Shown one piece after another: positions 58,796 through 64,000 of a DNA stretch of 64,000 nt. The DNA is taken from assembly GCA_914767715.1 (NCBI GenBank), contig OU612075.1, forward strand, positions 22,196,001 to 22,260,000. The letters run 5' to 3'. How positions within the stretch are numbered: position 1 is the stretch's first letter; each line of letters starts with the position of its first letter. The notes beneath the pieces are model-generated. The model had not been told where the DNA came from, did not search any database, and saw only the letters and a list, made by a program, of their open reading frames with translations. Origin of the DNA: Membranipora membranacea (lineage: Eukaryota; Bryozoa; Gymnolaemata; Cheilostomatida; Membraniporidae). The translations under genes were made by a program, and so were the position numbers.

Positions 58796-59819
58796 CTTGT
58801 GTGTGCTCGCAAGACTTTGAAGGAGTCTCTGCCGCCAAGAATTCATTAATTGGAAGAGGTCGCCAAGAACCTGACTCAGATCATCAAACAAATATGGGAG
58901 AACAGTAACAGCAAGGCATCAACCAACAAAACATTACCTGGGGCACACCCGGCCATCACTTCTCGCTGGAGAAACTAGAGAAGGAATTTAATCAAACTAT
59001 TTTTATATTTCTTATGTTTTTATATCAACTTTTGTTTATTTAACTTTATTTATTCTACGGTACATTTACACATTTCATTTGTATATACACTGCAATATGT
59101 TATGAACAAAATCTTCAATTCACACAAATTCAAGCATTGATGAAAAAAAAACGTGGCTGGATTTGATACAAGGACTATGGTTCATCTTTAACGCCAGTGC
59201 AACTGGTAATACTCGAATATATTACCGAATTAATATATTATATCCTACAAACAATCCAATATAGACAGGTCAAAACGTCTCCACACCTGGTGTCTCATGA
59301 GCATTAGCGCAGAGGCTTTGTCTTGATTCTACCTTCTACATATTACTTATGGCAGATGGCTAGCACAGAAGACAAAAATATATATGCACCTCACAATTGT
59401 ATGAATATGACAGTGGTTGGAGTTGCTGATAAACATGGACAATCCTAGTCCGTAAACTTGAAACCCTGCATATTCAACTGTTACAATGGAACTGAAATAA
59501 ACTTTCACTCTGAGCAATCGATCGCATGAACATTGATCAGGCTTTACCATAAACAGACTTGATTACAAATTATTTCTAAGTTATTTTATTTATAAACTTT
59601 AAGAAAACCTCAATAAACAAATAAATTACAGATGTTCGATGCCCTACTAAGGATTATTTTTCAGACAAAAAGGGGGGATAACTCTCTCACTGTCAACAGT
59701 AGCTTGTCTTGACAAGCCTGTTCGGTTGGGAACAAAGCATGTCAAGACAGGCTATGTGAGGAGGCAGTTGGTCCGAAGGCTCTGCTGAGAGCACAGAGCT
59801 CGAGTTGGAGATGGAGTTA

Positions 59820-60030
59820 TTGCTTGTGTTTATTGTTTTACATATTAAATATTGGCGGACAAACCAATAACCCCCCTTAATAGTAAATATATCATTTAGT
59901 TGTGTTAGTTTTTGTGTGATTAAGACTACTGGAAACCATATGGCCAAATAAATACAGCGCTCCAAATAGCTGAAGAAACTTGTATTGCTCTGGTGGATGT
60001 TTTATAAACTTTTTGTTGCACTTTTCGAGT
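59820..60030. repeat. Upstream duplicated segment of copy C (pairs with 40340-40620)
   Basis: This is the counterpart of the segment upstream of copy B and marks the far edge of the B/C segmental duplication. In C it lies about 2.35 kb from the start codon rather than 0.6 kb because of inserted DNA. Confidence 0.6.
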
Positions 60031-60139
60031 ATATATTGGTATCTGTATACTGAGAATATGTATATATATAATATATAATATCAGGTACATGAGAAGCCAC
60101 TCAGTAATTATAAAAAAAATATCCAAACAGATCACGGTA

Positions 60140-61580
60140 ACACTGAACAGTTATTGGCAGCATAAGTATAGGCACTGCACAGCAGTAACACCTCCAATGT
60201 CACCCATATCTCTGACCTTGTGACCTCTGCGGATCTGCTATTCTTGTATCACAGTGTTAGATGCCACCAGTCAGAGAAATGAGCATGATTGCTATGCATG
60301 TTGTCTTCCTACATCTACCGACACTGAAACGCAGTGATTTTAGTACGCAGTAATGTACCTCTAACAGCATAATTCGTGAATAGTCATGTCACTTGGGAGA
60401 TTGGTGTGAGGCTGAATGTCAGCACACGATTAAGAGCTGACACCACTAAATAACTGCAGAATATGTGTGTTATACAGTGATAGGATTATATAACAACAGT
60501 CCAGTCAGATATTTGGTAGAACTGCAAAGTTAGCTGAAAACGAAAAAAAGAATGTATGCCATGTATTAAAAGATGATGGGGTATTGAAATTTTTACATTG
60601 TACTATAGGCACCAGTCAGCTAGACATGACACATGACTACATTAGGATCGATCCACTCTGCCTACCGCCTAGAAATTCTCCAACAGTGGTGAGTCACCTG
60701 TTCACACGATGAAGGAAAGCAGTTCCAAACCAAAGAGTGATTGGAAAATTAAATTTGGAATTGTGCCCCTTCATTACTTCACACACAATGATCCGAGCGA
60801 GTTATGTTACCTTGATACTATAATAGTTGCGCTTATCAATAAAGTGATTCTCACTGTAACATTACTAGAAAAAGGGCGGTAAGTCCGATCCAGGTCATTA
60901 TACATTGACATACATTTTCGTAGTTCTAGAAGTCCAAAGGGAATACTGTAACCTTAGATTTTGAGGTTGCAACAATAAGCGGAAAAGTAGATGACCAAAC
61001 AGTTAAAGCTTTACTTTAGACTAGAGACAAAACACTCAGTTGTGTAAAAATCGCCTGTGAAGTTAATAACATTATGTATGTTAGTATGCTTGGGCTGCTA
61101 GATTATCTTTAGTAGTGACTACTAACTAAGTCCTCATTAAAAAACATCAAACTGGGCACTCCAGTCTACAAAATATATCTGCACTTCGATTATAAACCAC
61201 CGTCAAGTCAGTTTGTGTTAGAACAATTTAATCTTACAACATAAAATAGACATGAAACATGCAAACGACATCAAAAAGCTTCTCACATAGATAAGGTTAC
61301 CCCTTTCAGCCCCCCCTCCCCACCAAATATCATAACGTGCATCCCTCAAGGTAGACCAGACTTAAACAACAATAGAGAGAAGCAGTGAGTGAGAGTCAGT
61401 GGCAGAAGCTGTAGTATTATAAGTGGACAAAGAGACAAGAACAGATAGACTGATACACACATACAAAACATACAAGATATACAAGAGTATATAAGACATA
61501 CAAGAGTATACAAGACATTTAGTGTGTTAAGTGCTAAACTTATACTGCACATAATAGCATACATACATATACAAGATCAC
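60140..61580. other. Intergenic DNA, no supported gene
   Basis: No open frame, RNA gene or long repeat was recognised. Confidence 0.4.
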
Positions 61581-61587
61581 GCTTTAC

Positions 61588-61783
61588 AGTATTACAGTAT
61601 TACAGTATTACAGTATTACAGTATTACAGTATTACAGTATTACAGTATTACAGTATTACAGTATTACAGTATTACAGTATTACAGTATTACAGTATTACG
61701 GTATTACGGTATTACGGTATTACGGAATTACGGTATTACGGTATTACGGTATTACGGTATTACGGTATTACGGTATTACGTAT
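61588..61783. repeat. 8-bp satellite with two successive variants
   Basis: The unit TTACAGTA is repeated about 13 times and then gives way to TTACGGTA for about 11 units, with one GGAA variant. The 8-bp unit opens all frames in eight-residue periods, so the open frame here is an artefact. Confidence 0.95.
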
Positions 61784-61784
61784 T

Positions 61785-62762
61785 ATATGATAATATAGTA
61801 CACGTTTACTGGACACACCTATATAGGATTTCTCTCTCTGAATGTCACAAGCAGCTGATTTCTGTAATAGAGTATAATGGTAGTCCAATAAAGTAGCCAG
61901 TTGATCCTAGTAGAATAGCAATTGCATATATCTCAGGTAACATAACTATTATAGAACTTGGTCTTGGACTTGCAGCACCATTCAATTGAGCCCCCTCCTA
62001 CAGAAATAGTAAAACCACAATCACTATAGTACCGGACACACTGTTTGCAGATCGAATCTGTGATAAGAGTGTCCCTGCACCATAGCATTTCGATTAATCC
62101 AAATGTGCTCGAGTTCCCAGCCATCCAGTTCGGGTGGGGTGACTTTTTAGTTTGAGAACTCAAGCACATTTGAATTAATTCAGTCGCTACACTGCAAAGA
62201 TAACCAACCTGAATCGATTGGTGCACATGCGCAAAGTGGTACCAGGTTTAATCAAGGCTTTATCTGATGATGTATGAGTATCTTAAATTATATCGAATAA
62301 TACCGGATAACGTTCAATCTTAGGCAGTTCTGCCTTGGGCTCGGATGTGTTAAATTCTGTTATCATTATTCTCTGAGGATTGTATTTTGCACGTTACTTT
62401 TCATTGCAAAATTTAGTGAAATGGCTCGCTTTTCAATTAGAAATTGAACACACCTGACTGACACAACAAAATCAGATAATTACTGAATTATTTTCAAAAA
62501 AACAAAGCAACCCAAACGTTCATCTGATTTGTAGATACAACTTCCCTGTTAAATGCGGAGAAACAGATAAAGATGCCAATCTCAAAAGGTTTTTATTGCT
62601 TAGACCTCTTTGTTCTACAGTATCACTTCCACAAATCAGGACATGTCGCGAGGAATCTGATTACGACTTGTGGTAGAGTTTACTCAATGAACTTCCTCTC
62701 ATTGGTTTGCTGGTCACCAAGCATGCCTCATAATATTAAACATTACAAACATTACATGATGT
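61785..62762. other. 3' flank of the CARP gene
   Basis: A minus-strand AATAAA at 62592-62597 lies about 170 bp past the likely stop and is a plausible poly(A) signal. An inverted repeat (TTAATCCAAATGTGCTCGAG at 62093 against CAAGCACATTTGAATTAATT at 62161) is present. No other gene is visible. Confidence 0.45.
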
Positions 62763-63512
62763 TTATGATGGGATGATTACCTGTAGAGGGAAGTTAATAT
62801 TAGTCCTGACGGGTCGCCTGTTGACACTCTGTACCGGTCTGTTGTTATTCTCTAGAGGTGATTTAACTATAGAGCCTGAGTCTGTACTCACAGTCTGACG
62901 TAACAGACTCATCTGTAATAATAACACATACATCAAATATCAAACATTTTTTCTATTTGTCCGATACGTTCTTATATTATGTGTATAGTCTTCTCAATGA
63001 ATGTTTTGAACGGTTTTCGATGATAAAGTCCCCACCGTCATCATCTTGCATGTTATGACAAACTTGATGAGATACAGGTGTTCCTTCATCTGTTTCAATG
63101 TGTCAAACCATGTCCTAAGGTTTTTGGAACAAAACTTCTTGGTGGTTACATATGATTGGTCAGTGAGTAGTCAACTCAACAGCTTAGCCTTAACACAAGC
63201 TGATAAAAATATACTATGGACACCCTAGCTCTGCCCAATTCATGACTTATCAGCCTTTAAGTCTCACTCACTCCCGCTATTCTAATTTTGTCACAGTAAT
63301 ATTGAGGAGTTGCACCCACCTGTTCCCCTGACATGGACACAGGTTTGATCCACCTACCTGTTCCCCTGACATATACACTGGTTTGTTCATTATGATCCAT
63401 GTGACTGTCTCGTAACAGCCAGGCTTAGTCAGCGATCCCTCATATGTCATATAGTTCAGAGTATCAGGCAGCAGGTTATGTACTGAGAACTTAGTCAGCG
63501 CTCTCTCTCCTC
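62763..63512 (-). CDS. CA10-like: Carbonic-anhydrase-related protein X/XI-like, last two exons (5' end outside window)
   Basis: Exon n-1 is 63358-63512 (acceptor TTTTAG, donor CAG|GTAGGT). It encodes FSVHNLLPDTLNYMTYEGSL, then KPGCYETVTWIIMNKPVY and SGEQ. This is the conserved C-terminal block of alpha carbonic anhydrases, in the form seen in the acatalytic CARP X/XI group (YEGS.T.PGCYETVTWI..NKP). The last exon, 62763-62912, begins in phase with MSLLRQTVSTDSGS and NNNRPVQSVNRRPVRTN, matching the NxRPxQ segment typical of the family. It either reads on to a TAA at 62763-62765 or is spliced at a GTAATC site at 62780. The zinc-binding His residues lie in exons beyond position 64000, so catalytic status cannot be judged. 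CARPs of this group are secreted or membrane-associated and interact with neurexin-type proteins in vertebrates; the role in this animal is unknown. Confidence 0.8.
63300..63360 (-). repeat. 38-bp duplication of the CARP exon end and donor
   Basis: On the minus strand TGTCAGGGGAACAG|GTAGGT is followed 38 bp later by TGTCAGGGGAACAG|GTGGGT. Both are acceptable 5' splice sites. Use of the second would add 38 bp and shift the frame, so the first is expected to be used. Confidence 0.85.
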
Positions 63513-64000
63513 CTAAAAGTGGGTAATAATTTAATTAATTTTAGTTTTTTAATTAAAATTTAATTTAATTTTAACTTCATTTTGTGCATGACCCCATCTA
63601 TCCTTTAAAATATCTATCCAATAAAAGTATATATATATATATATATTAGTAGTTGTTAATAGATTATATATGATAAAATAACGCAAGAAATAATCATGAT
63701 TGTTCAAGTTTCATTCGATAATTTAATTAATCATCAAACATTATTTCTTTATTTATTGTTGCCATGTTTGCACAGACAGCTAAATGTCGTACCCGGAACT
63801 ATTACGATGGATTAGCGTTGCGACTGCTGTGGCATCATGGCGAGACAACTCTTGTGTTCAATAGACATTGCAATAACACATACCTTTCTTTATACGACAA
63901 TATGGCAGCAAGATTACACATAATTAAGCAATTTCCCAAGAGATTGCAATGCAACTGAATAGTCCTAATATTGATGATATGAGATATGATGAATATTCAA
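63513..64000. other. CARP intron, partial
   Basis: No further CARP exon was recognised up to the window edge. A TA run is at 63628-63646. The plus-strand open frame at 63764-63958 has no recognisable motif. Confidence 0.4.

Noticed and set aside
61524-61790. Repetitive open frame (YYSITVLQ period)
   Set aside because: It is an artefact of the 8-bp satellite.

Overview
The window is nuclear DNA of an invertebrate animal. It is AT-rich, its genes are split by short GT-AG introns, and it carries a canonical metazoan-type 5S rRNA gene, EGF-like and carbonic-anhydrase-related (CARP) exons, tRNA-derived SINEs, a CR1/Jockey-type LINE, a DIRS-like tyrosine-recombinase retroelement and a two-exon Mutator-like transposon. 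The mix suggests an early-branching or other non-vertebrate marine animal. A sponge or cnidarian is possible, but the sequence alone does not settle the species. All gene models were built by hand from splice sites, reading phase and comparison between copies.

Layout. 1-13 kb: no convincing gene; decayed LINE fragments (5.9-6.9, 9.4-9.7, 10.2-10.7 kb), two long foldback elements (2.3-2.8 and 8.6-9.3 kb), a tRNA-Gly-derived relic and a 353-bp tandem duplication. 13.1-13.8 kb (+): a two-exon gene for a small secreted cysteine-rich protein with a Thr tail. 15.07-15.75 kb: a near-perfect 681-bp palindrome bounded by TTAA. 17.3-60 kb (-): the main theme, three head-to-tail copies (A, B, C) of a multi-exon gene for a secreted protein with an unrecognised N-terminal region and C-terminal EGF-like domain(s). 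Copies B and C share every exon boundary, most exon lengths and flanking non-coding DNA. Copy A is an older paralogue. B assembles into an uninterrupted 467-codon frame. C has a 5-bp insertion that shifts exon 6 and may be a pseudogene. A LINE of about 4.4 kb sits in intron 6 of B and is absent from C.

Between B and C lies about 10 kb of mobile DNA: a 5S rRNA gene flanked by 37-bp direct repeats, a 141-bp tandem repeat, an apparently intact Mutator-like transposase gene (669 codons after splicing), a dispersed repeat and a broken DIRS-like element with gag zinc knuckle, RT-RNase H and tyrosine recombinase. 60-62.7 kb is gene-poor with an 8-bp satellite. 62.8-63.5 kb (-) holds the last two exons of a CARP X/XI-like gene that continues past the right edge.

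The most unusual feature is at 55.4-55.76 kb. The exon-4/intron-4 boundary of copy C, including its GTAAGT donor, has been amplified into fifteen 23-bp units, so the intron starts with fifteen near-identical 5' splice sites. A second minisatellite in the same gene (11 x 27 bp) and a 38-bp donor duplication in the CARP gene suggest repeated local duplication near exons in this region.
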